From: Lentisphaerota bacterium
GTDB taxonomy: Bacteria > Verrucomicrobiota > Lentisphaeria > Victivallales > Victivallaceae
Length of the DNA: 39,630 bases
Direction of reading: 5' to 3'
NCBI GenBank assembly: GCA_015061815.1
Contig: SUVW01000023.1
Coordinates: 1 to 39,630, forward strand
Shown here piece after piece: positions 8,647-18,373 of the stretch. Positions within the stretch are counted from its first letter, which is position 1. Each line of letters starts with the position of its first letter. The notes beneath the pieces are model-generated. The model was not told the DNA's origin, did no database searches, and saw only the letters and a program-made list of their open reading frames with translations. The position numbers were made by a program, and so were the translations under genes.

Positions 8647-9750
8647 ATGGATTATTACCGGATTCTGGAAAAAGCGGTGGATGATCCCGGCCGGATCGAC
8701 GCCGGGGATATCGCCGGATTGCTGACGCCGCCGGATAAGGAGGCACAGCAGGCATTGTTTCAGGCGGCTTACCGCAAAAAGGTGGAGTTGTGCGGCCATC
8801 TGGTCAATCTGCGCGGCTTGATCGAATTTTCCAATATCTGCACGCGCAACTGTCTGTATTGCGGCATCCGGAAAGATAATGCAAAAGTCAAACGCTACAC
8901 CATGAGTATGGATGAGATCGTCCGCAGTGCGGCTCTGGCCGGAGAATTCGGTTACGGTTCGGTGGTTTTGCAAAGCGGGGAACGCAGTGACCGGCACTTC
9001 GCCGGTCTGGTGGAGGAGATTCTGCTGCGGATCGGGGAATTGCCCCGGCCGCTGGGGATCACGCTCTCATGCGGTGAACAGGATATGGAAACTTATCTGC
9101 GCTGGAAAAAGGCCGGAGCGCGGAGATATCTGCTGCGTATAGAGAGTTCCCGGGAGAAGCTTTTCCGGGCCATCCATCCGGATGATGCATCATTCTCTGA
9201 ACGCAAAGCCGCACTGCAGAGGTTGAAAGATGCCGGGTTCCAGACCGGTTCAGGAGTTATGATCGGTCTGCCCGGTCAGAGTGTGGAGGATTTGGCCGGG
9301 GATATAATGTTCTTCCGGCAGATGGATCTGGATATGATCGGCATGGGGCCCTATCTGCCCCAGGATGATACTCCGCTGGGAAGAGAATTCCCGGATGCTC
9401 CGCAGGCGGCGGAAGCACGGCTGGAATTGTCTCTGCAGATGATCGCTGTCACCCGGCTGGTCATGCCGGATGTGAATATCGCCGCGACTACTGCGCTGCA
9501 GGCGATTTCGCCTGAAGACGGCCGGGAACGGGGCATTCTGGCCGGAGCGAATGTCATAATGCCCAATGTCGGAGATGTGGCGCACCGCAAGGATTATCAG
9601 TTGTACAACGGGAAACCGGCACTGGATGAAAACAGTTTGTCCATCCGGGAAAAATTGATCGCATCGCTGGCGGCGATCGGTGAAAGACCCCGTTTCAATG
9701 AAGCCGGAGATCCGCTGCACTTTTTCAACCGGACCGGAAAAAATGGATAA
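8647..9750 (+). CDS. hydE: Radical SAM protein HydE
   Basis: 367 residues, matching the [FeFe]-hydrogenase H-cluster maturase HydE along its length. The radical SAM cluster motif is C65-x3-C69-x2-C72. HydE-like segments include IEFSNICTRNCLYCGIRKDN, the VVLQSGE stretch, GSGVMIGLPGQ, MGPYLPQDDTPLG and GANVIMPN. The C-terminal cysteines that hold a second [2Fe-2S] cluster in some HydE proteins are missing, which is a known variation. No HydF, HydG or hydrogenase gene lies in this window. It starts seven bases after the permease stop and is probably in the same transcript. Confidence 0.85.
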   Translation: MDYYRILEKAVDDPGRIDAGDIAGLLTPPDKEAQQALFQAAYRKKVELCGHLVNLRGLIEFSNICTRNCLYCGIRKDNAKVKRYTMSMDEIVRSAALAGEFGYGSVVLQSGERSDRHFAGLVEEILLRIGELPRPLGITLSCGEQDMETYLRWKKAGARRYLLRIESSREKLFRAIHPDDASFSERKAALQRLKDAGFQTGSGVMIGLPGQSVEDLAGDIMFFRQMDLDMIGMGPYLPQDDTPLGREFPDAPQAAEARLELSLQMIAVTRLVMPDVNIAATTALQAISPEDGRERGILAGANVIMPNVGDVAHRKDYQLYNGKPALDENSLSIREKLIASLAAIGERPRFNEAGDPLHFFNRTGKNG

Positions 9751-9868
9751 TTTCCCGGATTTTGATAAACCTGCATTCAACAGTCGTTGATTGTGACGAT
9801 CGCAAACAACTGCACAATAACGGTTTGAACCGATCGGACGGATGCATCACAACAGACAATAACAGAAA

Positions 9869-10954
9869 ATGAAAGAGTTTGACATCAATAAATATCTGCG
9901 GCGCAGCCGGATCCCGGAATTGCCGCCTGGTAAAAAATTCCGGCACGCAGTAGTCATGCCGGTGTACAACGAATTGACCGGTTTTGCCGCCGCCGAACAC
10001 TCCATCCGGACAGCAATGGCCAAAGTGCCGGATGAGATCGCCTTTATTGCGGTCATCAATTATCCGGCCGGAGCCGGTAAAGAGGAGTCGGAAGCTTTGC
10101 TCAATCTGATCCGCGCCGGAGTTTTTCCCGGAGTCATCCCCATCTATCTGCCGGAACTTGCCGGCGGCGTGGGAGCCGCCAGAAAAGCGGGGATGGATGC
10201 TTTTATCAAAACCCTCTCCCCCGGCGAATTGGAAAAAAGCGTGATATTTTCTCTGGATGCCGATACATTCGTTTCCGTCAACTATTTTGCCCGAGTTCTG
10301 CCGGAAGCCCTGAAAGGCGGGGCGGTGACCATCGGTTTTTCCCACCGTCCGGCGGCCGATCCCCTGCATCAGGCGGCCATAGACCGTTATGAAGCATATT
10401 TGCGCCGCTATGTGGATAAGTTGAAAGAAGCCGGTTCTCCCTACGCCTTTTTTACAGTAGGTTCCGCTTTTGCCGTCCGGTGTGATGCTTATGTGAAAGC
10501 CGGGGGGATGAAGGTCCGGGAAGCCGGAGAGGACTTCTATTTTCTGCAGGCGGCAGCCAAAACCACCGGAGTCCGGAGTATCAGCGAAAAACTGGTATAT
10601 CCGTCATCGCGTATTTCCGGCAGAGTTCCTTTCGGTACCGGGCCGGCAGTGGCACAGCTGCTGCGCAATGAACCTTTGAATGAGATCCCTGACGGGGCGT
10701 TTGTCATCTTGAAAAATCTGCTGGACAATGTTTCGGATGAAACGCTCTCTTCTCCGGAAAAATTTCTGACCGGAATATCGGCTCCGGCGGCAGAATTTCT
10801 GTTGAAAGAGAATTTCCCGGCCGTCTGGAAAAAGGTTTCCGGCAACCTTCCGGACCGTCCGGGGGCGCGTCAAAAAGCCTTCCATGAATGGTTCGACGGA
10901 TTGAAAACGTTACGTTTCCTTCATTTTTTGATACGATTTATTGAAAAAATATAA
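9869..10954 (+). CDS. Family 2-like glycosyltransferase
   Basis: 361 residues with a GT-A type fold signature. There is a VVMPVYNE nucleotide-sugar binding start (28-35), GGVGAARKAGMD (99-110), the metal-binding DAD at 130-132 and a Glu-Asp pair at 221-222 that may be the catalytic acid region. No membrane segment is evident, so a soluble or peripheral cytosolic enzyme is likely. Donor and acceptor are unknown. It stands alone after a 118-bp gap from hydE, without a strong ribosome binding site before the ATG. Confidence 0.75.
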   Translation: MKEFDINKYLRRSRIPELPPGKKFRHAVVMPVYNELTGFAAAEHSIRTAMAKVPDEIAFIAVINYPAGAGKEESEALLNLIRAGVFPGVIPIYLPELAGGVGAARKAGMDAFIKTLSPGELEKSVIFSLDADTFVSVNYFARVLPEALKGGAVTIGFSHRPAADPLHQAAIDRYEAYLRRYVDKLKEAGSPYAFFTVGSAFAVRCDAYVKAGGMKVREAGEDFYFLQAAAKTTGVRSISEKLVYPSSRISGRVPFGTGPAVAQLLRNEPLNEIPDGAFVILKNLLDNVSDETLSSPEKFLTGISAPAAEFLLKENFPAVWKKVSGNLPDRPGARQKAFHEWFDGLKTLRFLHFLIRFIEKI

Positions 10955-10962
10955 AAAAACAG

Positions 10963-10991
10963 TTGACAAAAATATTTTTTTGAGGTATTTT
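10963..10991 (+). promoter_or_regulatory. Strong sigma70-type promoter
   Basis: A perfect TTGACA -35 box (10963-10968), a 17-bp spacer and TATTTT (10986-10991). It starts nine bases after the glycosyltransferase stop and drives the PTS IIA / zinc-ribbon pair, with a leader of about 50 bases. Confidence 0.8.
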
Positions 10992-11050
10992 ATTAGTTAC
11001 AACAAGTGTAGATCTTTTTTTAATATTACGGTTATTTCGGAGAAAGAATT

Positions 11051-11518
11051 ATGAAAAACGATTTTTCCCAGTATGTGGACAAGGATTCGGTAATGACCCT
11101 TGTGGGGAAAACCAAACTGGAAGTCATGGATCAGTTGATCTCCCGGGCGGCGGATCTGACCAAATTGAGCCGCGACGTGATCTTCCGGCTGGCATGGAAA
11201 CGCGAACAGATGATGACCACCGGTGTCGGCGGTATGCTTGCTCTGCCGCACATCCGGGTGAATGATATCCTGCACCCCTATGTGATCGTCGGCGTTTGCG
11301 AAAATCCGATCACAGATTATCAGGGATTGGATGATCAGCCGGTGCGGGTGATCGTATTCACCGTCGCTCCGGATGAGAATCAGGAAGCTTATCTGCAGCT
11401 GCTTTCCAGCATCTCCCGCCGCTTGCGCAATCCGAAACTCATCGAGCAGATCCTCGGTACGGTCGGCAATACGGTCGAATTGCTCAAAGTCATCCAGCAG
11501 GAAGCCGATCCCCAATGA
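11051..11518 (+). CDS. PTS EIIA-like (fructose/nitrogen type) protein
   Basis: 155 residues forming a single PTS_EIIA type-2 domain, the fold shared by fructose IIA and PtsN. The phosphorylatable histidine is recognisable at H67 within GVGGMLALPH. GGAGAAAG precedes the ATG at normal spacing. No EIIB/EIIC transport subunits or RpoN-linked genes adjoin it, so a regulatory role like PtsN is more likely than direct sugar transport; this is inferred from context. It has its own strong promoter and overlaps the next gene by four bases (ATGA). Confidence 0.85.
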   Translation: MKNDFSQYVDKDSVMTLVGKTKLEVMDQLISRAADLTKLSRDVIFRLAWKREQMMTTGVGGMLALPHIRVNDILHPYVIVGVCENPITDYQGLDDQPVRVIVFTVAPDENQEAYLQLLSSISRRLRNPKLIEQILGTVGNTVELLKVIQQEADPQ

Positions 11519-11910
11519 GTACCGGCGCCGGAAACAGTTCTTCACCCAAAGCACAGCTGGATTTCCACTGCCTGAATGACAATTGCGAGGGCGTGGTCAA
11601 GTTTGACATCAGCAGTGTTGCCGATCCGGAGTTTCAGGCGGTATGTCCGGTTTGTCACAAGGCGTATGCGTTGGATGAAGCTCTGCGGGATAAGTTGACG
11701 CGGATGATGAATCTGATCGCGTCGATCCGGCAGTGTGAAGATATTCTCGGAGACAGTGTGGTTTCAGTCAATGTCGCCGGCGGCGAGGTCAGAGTACCGT
11801 ATGCTTTGCTGCTGACCCGGCTGAATACGCTGATTTCTCTCGATGTCGCCGGACGGAAAATCGACTTCCACTTGTGGGTCGAGCCGTCCAATCCCCAGAT
11901 GTTCCGTTAA
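11515..11910 (+). CDS. Small zinc-ribbon-like protein
   Basis: 131 residues, family not recognised. The N-terminal third holds four cysteines in pairs, C19-x4-C24 and C44-x2-C47, spaced like a zinc ribbon or rubredoxin-like knuckle. The remainder is a mixed helical/strand domain without further motifs. The ATGA overlap with the PTS IIA-like gene points to coupled translation and a shared process. There is no signal peptide or membrane segment, so it should be cytosolic. Confidence 0.7.
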   Translation: MSTGAGNSSSPKAQLDFHCLNDNCEGVVKFDISSVADPEFQAVCPVCHKAYALDEALRDKLTRMMNLIASIRQCEDILGDSVVSVNVAGGEVRVPYALLLTRLNTLISLDVAGRKIDFHLWVEPSNPQMFR

Positions 11911-11964
11911 ACAGAGGCAGTTTCATACAACAGGCGGTATATCCGGTAAATCATGCGGCATCAG

Positions 11965-11996
11965 GGGCGAAGGAGGTAGAAAATACCCTTTCGCCC
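11965..11996 (+). promoter_or_regulatory. Hairpin between the zinc-ribbon gene and pyrE
   Basis: GGGCGAA (11965-11971) pairs with TTCGCCC (11990-11996), extended by GG/CC with one bulge. The loop contains an isolated perfect AGGAGG with no start codon at usable distance. Only TTT follows the stem, so it is a poor intrinsic terminator. It could be a weak terminator, a processing site or part of a pyrE leader. The rest of the 194-bp gap shows nothing clear. Confidence 0.4.
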
Positions 11997-12104
11997 TTTG
12001 GCGCACTTATGGAATTGATAAAAAAAGCAGCGCAGCGGATAAAAACGGATGCACTGCCGGGTAAAGATTTTTATAACAAATGAGTATAAAACAGAGGTAA
12101 TATT

Positions 12105-12674
12105 ATGACAGAAAACGAAATCGTCAACATTCTCAAAGAATCCGGTGCTTTGCTTACCGGTCACTTTCAACTGCGCAGCGGACTGCACAGCAATCAGTTC
12201 TTTCAGGCGGCTCTGCTGCTCCAGTATCCGGATAAGGCGGAGATCGTCTGCCGTCATCTGGCGGAAAAATTTGCCGGGGAAAAAATTTCTGCGGTCATCA
12301 GTCCGGCAGTCGGCGGCCTGATCGTCGGTCAGGAAGTGGCACGGGCATTGGGATGCCGGGCGATCTTCGCGGATAAAGAGGATGGTGAACTGGTTCTGAA
12401 ACGTGGTTTTTCCATCGCTCCGGGAGAGAAGATCCTGGTCGCCGAAGATGTGGTCACCAAAGGCGGCAGAGTGCAGCAGACCATCGACCTGGTCCGCAGC
12501 AAAGGCGGAGATGTGGTCGGTGTGGCGGTGATCGTTGACCGTTCCGGCGGTTCGGCTTCATTTGATGTGCCGAAGTTCGAAAGTGCGCTTAAACTCTCTC
12601 TGCCGACCTACGATCCGGCGGCCTGTCCGCTGTGCGCGGAAAAACTGCCCATCGACCGTCCCGGCAGCAAATGA
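12105..12674 (+). CDS. pyrE: Orotate phosphoribosyltransferase
   Basis: 189 residues. Joins orotate and PRPP to give OMP in de novo pyrimidine synthesis, in the cytosol. The N-terminal GALLTGHFQLRSGLHS segment is characteristic, and the PRPP-binding motif ILVAEDVVTKGG is at 110-121. Length fits the short bacterial form. A Cys-x2-Cys near the C-terminus (CPLC) is seen in several such enzymes. AGAGG lies upstream of the ATG. It is not beside other pyr genes; secA follows 36 bp downstream. Confidence 0.93.
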   Translation: MTENEIVNILKESGALLTGHFQLRSGLHSNQFFQAALLLQYPDKAEIVCRHLAEKFAGEKISAVISPAVGGLIVGQEVARALGCRAIFADKEDGELVLKRGFSIAPGEKILVAEDVVTKGGRVQQTIDLVRSKGGDVVGVAVIVDRSGGSASFDVPKFESALKLSLPTYDPAACPLCAEKLPIDRPGSK

Positions 12675-12710
12675 TCTGTCCCGTCGCTCCCGAAAGGAAT
12701 CTTTTTACTC

Positions 12711-15677
12711 ATGATAAATGCTATAATCAAAGCGATATTCGGTACTAAAAGTCAGCGGGATATCAAAAAAATGCGCCCGCTGGTCGCCCGGATAAACGCT
12801 CTGGAAGCAGAATATCAGAAACTCTCTGATGAAGAACTCCAGGCGAAAACTCCGGAATTCAAAAGCCGTCTGGCCAATGGCGAAACTCTTGATGACATCA
12901 TGTGTGAAGCATACGCGGTGGTCAAAAATGCCTGCCGCAGAATGTGCGGCAGAACCAAAGAGGTATGCGGTCAGGAGCAGCAGTGGAATATGGTTCCTTT
13001 TGATGTGCAGCTTATGGGAGCCATCGCTCTGCATCGCGGTTCGATCGCTGAAATGGCCACCGGCGAAGGTAAAACACTTGTGGCTACCATGCCGCTGTAT
13101 CTTAATGCTCTGACCGGTAAAAACTGCCAGTTGGTCACGGTAAATGATTACCTCGCCCGGCGGGACTCGGAGTGGATGGGCATGATCTATGAGTTTCTCG
13201 GCCTTTCTGTCGGCTGTCTGCAGAATATGCAGCCGCCGGATGTGCGCCGCGCCCAGTATGCCTGTGACATTACCTACGGAACCAACAGTGAATTCGGTTT
13301 CGATTATCTGCGCGACATGGGTATGGCCACTGAAGCCGGCCAGCTGGTTCAGCGTGATTACTACTATGCGATCGTTGACGAGATCGACAGTATTCTCATC
13401 GATGAGGCGCGGACGCCGCTGATCATTTCCGGGCCGGTTCCGATGGCGAGCAATCAGTATGCCGAACTCAAACCGCCGGTGGCACAGCTCTTTGCCAAAC
13501 AGAATATGCTCTGTTCACGGCTGGTGCGTGAGGCCAGAGAGGTGTTGGGCAGAGAGGGGATTTCCGCCGCAGAGTACGAGGAAGCGTGTATGAAACTGCT
13601 GCAGGTGAAATTCGGTATGCCCACCCACCGGCAGCTGCTTCACGCTCTGGAAGACGGCGAGATACTCCGCGAGGTTGAGAGATTGGATTCCAAAGTACAC
13701 AGCGACAACAATCGCGGAATGCTGCAGGAAGTGCAGTCCATTCTCTACTTTACCATAGATGAGAAGACTCATGAAGCAGATTTGACAGCTCTCGGGCGCA
13801 ACACCTTGAGTCCGGACAATCCGGAAGATTTCATCGTGCCGGATCTGCTCGGCGAATTGCACCGCATCGAAAGTGATGAATCGCTCTCTGCCGAAGAAAG
13901 AGTGGAGGCAAAAAGCCGTTTTGAGGAGCAATTTTCCGCCAAGAGTGAAAGGCTTCACGATCTTTCACAGCTGTTGAAAGCATACTGTCTCTTTGAAAAA
14001 GATGTCAATTATGTGGTCATGGATAAAAAGGTGATGATCGTTGATGAACACACCGGACGGCTGATGCCCGGCCGCCGCTTTTCCGACGGTCTGCATCAGG
14101 CTCTGGAGGCCAAAGAGGATGTCCCCATCGAGCAGGAAACCCAGACAATGGCCACCATCACCATCCAGAACTACTTCCGGATGTATACCAAACTTGCCGG
14201 TATGACCGGTACTGCGGAAACCGAAGCATCGGAATTCCATCAGATATACAAACTTGATGTCACCGTTGTGCCGACCAACCGGCCCTGCATCCGAAAAGAT
14301 GAAAATGACTCCATATTCAAGACCAAACGGGAAAAATTCAATGCCATTTTGAATGATGTCGCAGAACGTCACGCCGCCGGACAGCCGGTTCTGCTGGGTA
14401 CGATCTCGGTGGATGATTCGGAAAAACTGTCCCGGATGTTGAAAATACGCAATATCCCGCACAATGTGCTGAATGCCAAAAACCATCAGCATGAAGCCGA
14501 AATCGTTACCCGTGCCGGTCAGCTCGGAGCAGTCACCGTCGCCACCAACATGGCCGGACGCGGAACTGATATCAAGCTGGGTGAAGGAGTTGCGGAAAAA
14601 GGCGGATTGCATGTCATCGGCAGTTCCCGGCATGATTCCCGGCGTATCGACCGTCAGCTGCGCGGCCGCTGTTCCCGTCAGGGCGACCCGGGAAGTTCCA
14701 AATTTTATGTCTCTCTGGAAGATGATCTCATGCGCCTTTTCGGCGGCGACCGGATCGTGAAAATATTTGAGCGTTTCGGACTCAAAGAGGGCGATGAACT
14801 TCAGCATCCCTGGCTGGACCGTTCCATTGAAACTGCCCAGAAACGGGTCGAGCAGCAGCACTTCGCTATCCGTAAAAGAACTCTTGACTTCGATGATGTT
14901 ATGAATAAACAGCGGGAGATCGTCTACGCTTTGCGGCGGGATGCCCTGCTTTCGGAAACGCCGCACGAGGTGCTTTTCGGTATCATCGATCAGGTGGTGG
15001 AAAAGGTGGTGGAAAAGGTGGCCGCATCCGGTGACGGCAAAAATGATTCACGTTTCCGCACTGATAAACTGGCCGCTGAATTGAATGCGGTGTTTCCGCT
15101 GGATTTTCAGGAGGAATTTTTCACCGGCGGCATCGTTGACGGTAAACTGACCGATCCGGAGAAGCTGGCTTTGCAGATCATCGACCGGATCGAAAGTTCC
15201 TATTCCGACCGGAATGCATCTCTTGATCCGGAACAGCTGATGTATCTGCAGCGGCACACCGTGCTGGAAGCGATCGACCGTTTGTGGCAGGAACATCTCT
15301 ATTCGATGGATCAGCTGCGTTCAAGCATGTCGCTCCGGGTCTACGCCCAGAAAGATCCGCTGGTGGAGTATAAAAATGAAGCTTTCGGTATATTCAAAAG
15401 CATGATGGAACAGGTGTATACGGATGTGGCAAAAAATCTTTTCCGCATCACCGTCACCCGGATAGCGTCACTGGAGGAATTGCTGGCTTCCATGCCCCGG
15501 GAACTGCGCCATCAGACGATGGAACAATTCGGCATGCCGCCGGTGGAAGAGGAGGAAGCTCCCCGCGAAGAGGTGCAGATAACTTTTCACCGGGAAACTC
15601 CGAAAGTCGGACGCAATGATCTCTGCCCCTGCGGCAGCGGTAAAAAATATAAGAAATGCTGCGGCAAAGAGCAGTAA
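12711..15677 (+). CDS. secA: Protein translocase ATPase SecA
   Basis: 988 residues. Motor ATPase that pushes preproteins through SecYEG. Walker A is at about 115-122 (MATGEGKT), Walker B is VDEIDSILIDEARTP, and motif VATNMAGRGTDIKL and the RQLRGRCSRQGDPG arginine-finger region are intact. The C-terminus ends in the zinc-binding SEC-C motif (C972, C974, C983, C984) that binds SecB or ribosomes. It is longer than the E. coli protein (901) because of an inserted region at about 240-400, a pattern known from Bacteroidetes/PVC SecA. The segment before the ATP site has three extra cysteines (C75, C79, C86). Confidence 0.97.
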   Translation: MINAIIKAIFGTKSQRDIKKMRPLVARINALEAEYQKLSDEELQAKTPEFKSRLANGETLDDIMCEAYAVVKNACRRMCGRTKEVCGQEQQWNMVPFDVQLMGAIALHRGSIAEMATGEGKTLVATMPLYLNALTGKNCQLVTVNDYLARRDSEWMGMIYEFLGLSVGCLQNMQPPDVRRAQYACDITYGTNSEFGFDYLRDMGMATEAGQLVQRDYYYAIVDEIDSILIDEARTPLIISGPVPMASNQYAELKPPVAQLFAKQNMLCSRLVREAREVLGREGISAAEYEEACMKLLQVKFGMPTHRQLLHALEDGEILREVERLDSKVHSDNNRGMLQEVQSILYFTIDEKTHEADLTALGRNTLSPDNPEDFIVPDLLGELHRIESDESLSAEERVEAKSRFEEQFSAKSERLHDLSQLLKAYCLFEKDVNYVVMDKKVMIVDEHTGRLMPGRRFSDGLHQALEAKEDVPIEQETQTMATITIQNYFRMYTKLAGMTGTAETEASEFHQIYKLDVTVVPTNRPCIRKDENDSIFKTKREKFNAILNDVAERHAAGQPVLLGTISVDDSEKLSRMLKIRNIPHNVLNAKNHQHEAEIVTRAGQLGAVTVATNMAGRGTDIKLGEGVAEKGGLHVIGSSRHDSRRIDRQLRGRCSRQGDPGSSKFYVSLEDDLMRLFGGDRIVKIFERFGLKEGDELQHPWLDRSIETAQKRVEQQHFAIRKRTLDFDDVMNKQREIVYALRRDALLSETPHEVLFGIIDQVVEKVVEKVAASGDGKNDSRFRTDKLAAELNAVFPLDFQEEFFTGGIVDGKLTDPEKLALQIIDRIESSYSDRNASLDPEQLMYLQRHTVLEAIDRLWQEHLYSMDQLRSSMSLRVYAQKDPLVEYKNEAFGIFKSMMEQVYTDVAKNLFRITVTRIASLEELLASMPRELRHQTMEQFGMPPVEEEEAPREEVQITFHRETPKVGRNDLCPCGSGKKYKKCCGKEQ

Positions 15678-15698
15678 TATGATTGGAGAACTTTGATT

Positions 15699-18347
15699 AT
15701 GGCATCTATGGAAGCGTTGCCGAGAGCATACGAATCGGCAGAAGTGGAGAAGAAGTGGTTTCCCGAATGGGAAAAGGCAAACTGTTTTCACGGAGATCCC
15801 AAATCCGGCAAGCCGGGATATTCGATCGTGATCCCGCCGCCCAATGTGACGGGCATTCTGACTCTGGGGCACGTATTGAACAACACTTTGCAGGATATCC
15901 TCTGCCGCCGCGCCCGGATGAAAGGTTATGAAGTCTGCTGGTTCCCCGGCACCGACCATGCCGGTATCGCCACTGAAGCACGGGTGGTCAAGTACCTCAA
16001 GGAAACGGAAAATGTCACCCGGGATGAGCTGGGACGCGAGGAATTCATCAAACGCGTCTGGCAGTGGAAAGAGGAGTTCGGCGGCAAGATCATCCGTCAG
16101 CTCCGCACGCTGGGTTGTTCCTGTGACTGGGAAAGAGAGCGTTTCACGATGGATGAGGGACTTTCGGCTGCTGTCCGCAAAGTTTTCATTCAGCTTTATG
16201 AAAAGGGATATATCTATCGCGGCCAGCGGATGATCAACTGGTGTCCGGCGGCTAAAAGCGCACTGTCGGATGAGGAGGTCATCTACAAGGATGTGGCAGG
16301 TAAATTTTATTATTTCCGTTATCCTCTGGCTGATGGTTCGGGTTATCTGACAGTAGCTACCACCCGTCCGGAAACGATGTTCGGTGACACGGCAGTGGCG
16401 GTGCATCCGGATGATCCGCGTTTCAAACATCTGATCGGCAGGATGGTCAAATTGCCGCTTACCGACCGGGAGATCCCGATCGTCGGCGATCAGCATGCCG
16501 ATCCGACCAAAGGAACCGGTTGTGTGAAGATCACTCCGGGACATGACCCCAACGACTTTGAAGTCGGCAGACGGTGCAATCTGGAAGTTATCAATATCAT
16601 GAATCCGGATGGTTCGCTCAATGACCTCTGCCCGGCGGAATTTGCCGGAATGGATCGTTTCGAGGCCAGAGAACTTTGTGTGAAACGGATGGAAGAGGCC
16701 GGACTTCTGGAAAAGATCGAAGATATCACTCACGCTGTCGGTTACTCCGAACGCGGCAATGTTCCCATCGAAACGCTGGTCAGTGCCCAGTGGTTCTGCA
16801 AAATGGGCGAATTAGCCAAACCGGCTATTGAAGCGGTGAAAAGCGGCAAGATCAAATTCCATCCGGAAAGGTGGAGCAAAACCTACTTCCACTGGATGGA
16901 GAATATTCAGGATTGGTGTATTTCCCGGCAGTTGTGGTGGGGACACCGCATCCCGGCATGGTACAATGAAAAGGGCGAAGTCTATGTCGGTGAAACTGCT
17001 CCGGCAGGCGACAACTGGCGTCAGGAAGAGGATGTGCTGGATACCTGGTTCAGCAGTTGGCTGTGGCCGTTTTCCATCATGGGCTGGCCCGACGGCGGTC
17101 AGGATGAGATGGCCAAATTCTATCCGACCAATGATCTGGTCACCGGGCCGGACATCATCTTTTTCTGGGTGGCGCGCATGATCATGGCCGGTTGCGAATT
17201 TACCGGCAAGATCCCCTTTAACAATGTTTATTTCACCAGTATCATCCGGGATGACCTGGGACGCAAACTCTCCAAGAGTCTGGGAAATTCTCCCGACCCG
17301 CTGGATGTGATAAAAGAGTATGGTGCGGATGCACTGCGTTTTTCCATCGCCTACATCGCTCCGATCGGCATGGACATCAAATACAGCAATGAAAAGTGCG
17401 AGATCGGCCGTAATTTTGCCAATAAGTTGTGGAATGCCTGCCGTTTCCGTCAGATGCAGGGCGATTGTTCGGCCAACTGCCGGGAACTGCCGGCCGGAGA
17501 GTTGTCCAGTGATGAAAACTGGATGCTTTCCAAGTTGGATGCGGCAACTGAAACTATTGAAAATGAATTGGAAAACTTCCGCTTCCATGCGGCGGCTCAC
17601 GCGCTGTATGATCTGGTGTGGAGTGACTTCTGCGACTGGTTCGTTGAGGCGGAAAAAGTTCCGATGCGCGCCGGGGGAGCTGACCGGGAACGGGCGTTGG
17701 CGGTGTTGGATTATGCACTGTTCCGGATATTGAAGCTGCTGCATCCATTCATGCCGTTCATTACCGAAGAACTGGCACACCGCATGGGCTTTATTGATGA
17801 AGGTAAATTCCTGATGTTCGAGGAGTTCCCGACCTGCGGCAGCAATCGGAGCAACAAAGATATGGCAGCGGTCACCGATGATAAATTTGAATTGATCCGC
17901 GCCGGAAGGTTCCTGCGCAGCAGTTACAATCTGGCCGATGGCAAAAAGCTCAATTTCCATATCAAAGCTGCCAACAGCAAGGTCGCTGATTTCCTGAAAA
18001 AAGAGCTGCCGTCTTTGAAAAGTCTGCTCAACGCCAATGAGATCGAGATTTCCGGAGAATCCTTTGACACTGCCGCCAACGGAGCCGGGGCCGGTCAGAC
18101 GGTGAATTGCGGAGTCATCACGCTGCCGCTGGCCGATCTGATCGACATTGATGCCGAGGTCGCCCGGTTGAAAAAACAGATGGCCGATCTGGAAAAATGG
18201 ATGGCCGGCACCCGGGCAAGACTGGCCAATGAGAAGTTTGTTTCTTCCGCACCGGCCCAGGTGGTCGCCGATACCCGGAGCAAATTGGCGGAATTGGAAC
18301 AGAAAGCTGAAGAAACTGCCAAATTGCTGGCGGTTTTGAGCAAATAA
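15699..18347 (+). CDS. valS: Valine-tRNA ligase
   Basis: 882 residues from ATG 15699, chosen because GGAGAA lies eight bases upstream; an upstream in-frame TTG at 15693 is too close to that site. Class I synthetase charging tRNA-Val. The HIGH region reads PNVTGILTLGH, so the first His is Thr. The KMSKS loop reads KLSKS. The CP1 editing region (TTRPETMFGDTAVAVHP) is intact and the C-terminal coiled-coil arm (about 800-882) is present. The variant signatures probably reflect the lineage and do not suggest loss of function. 21 bp after secA. Confidence 0.96.
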   Translation: MASMEALPRAYESAEVEKKWFPEWEKANCFHGDPKSGKPGYSIVIPPPNVTGILTLGHVLNNTLQDILCRRARMKGYEVCWFPGTDHAGIATEARVVKYLKETENVTRDELGREEFIKRVWQWKEEFGGKIIRQLRTLGCSCDWERERFTMDEGLSAAVRKVFIQLYEKGYIYRGQRMINWCPAAKSALSDEEVIYKDVAGKFYYFRYPLADGSGYLTVATTRPETMFGDTAVAVHPDDPRFKHLIGRMVKLPLTDREIPIVGDQHADPTKGTGCVKITPGHDPNDFEVGRRCNLEVINIMNPDGSLNDLCPAEFAGMDRFEARELCVKRMEEAGLLEKIEDITHAVGYSERGNVPIETLVSAQWFCKMGELAKPAIEAVKSGKIKFHPERWSKTYFHWMENIQDWCISRQLWWGHRIPAWYNEKGEVYVGETAPAGDNWRQEEDVLDTWFSSWLWPFSIMGWPDGGQDEMAKFYPTNDLVTGPDIIFFWVARMIMAGCEFTGKIPFNNVYFTSIIRDDLGRKLSKSLGNSPDPLDVIKEYGADALRFSIAYIAPIGMDIKYSNEKCEIGRNFANKLWNACRFRQMQGDCSANCRELPAGELSSDENWMLSKLDAATETIENELENFRFHAAAHALYDLVWSDFCDWFVEAEKVPMRAGGADRERALAVLDYALFRILKLLHPFMPFITEELAHRMGFIDEGKFLMFEEFPTCGSNRSNKDMAAVTDDKFELIRAGRFLRSSYNLADGKKLNFHIKAANSKVADFLKKELPSLKSLLNANEIEISGESFDTAANGAGAGQTVNCGVITLPLADLIDIDAEVARLKKQMADLEKWMAGTRARLANEKFVSSAPAQVVADTRSKLAELEQKAEETAKLLAVLSK

Positions 18348-18373
18348 CCGGATGCAGAGTATATTAACTGCTG

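Noticed and set aside
12009..12083. 24-codon frame before pyrE, possible leader peptide
   Set aside because: It has no ribosome binding site at a usable distance, and no attenuator logic can be seen around it.
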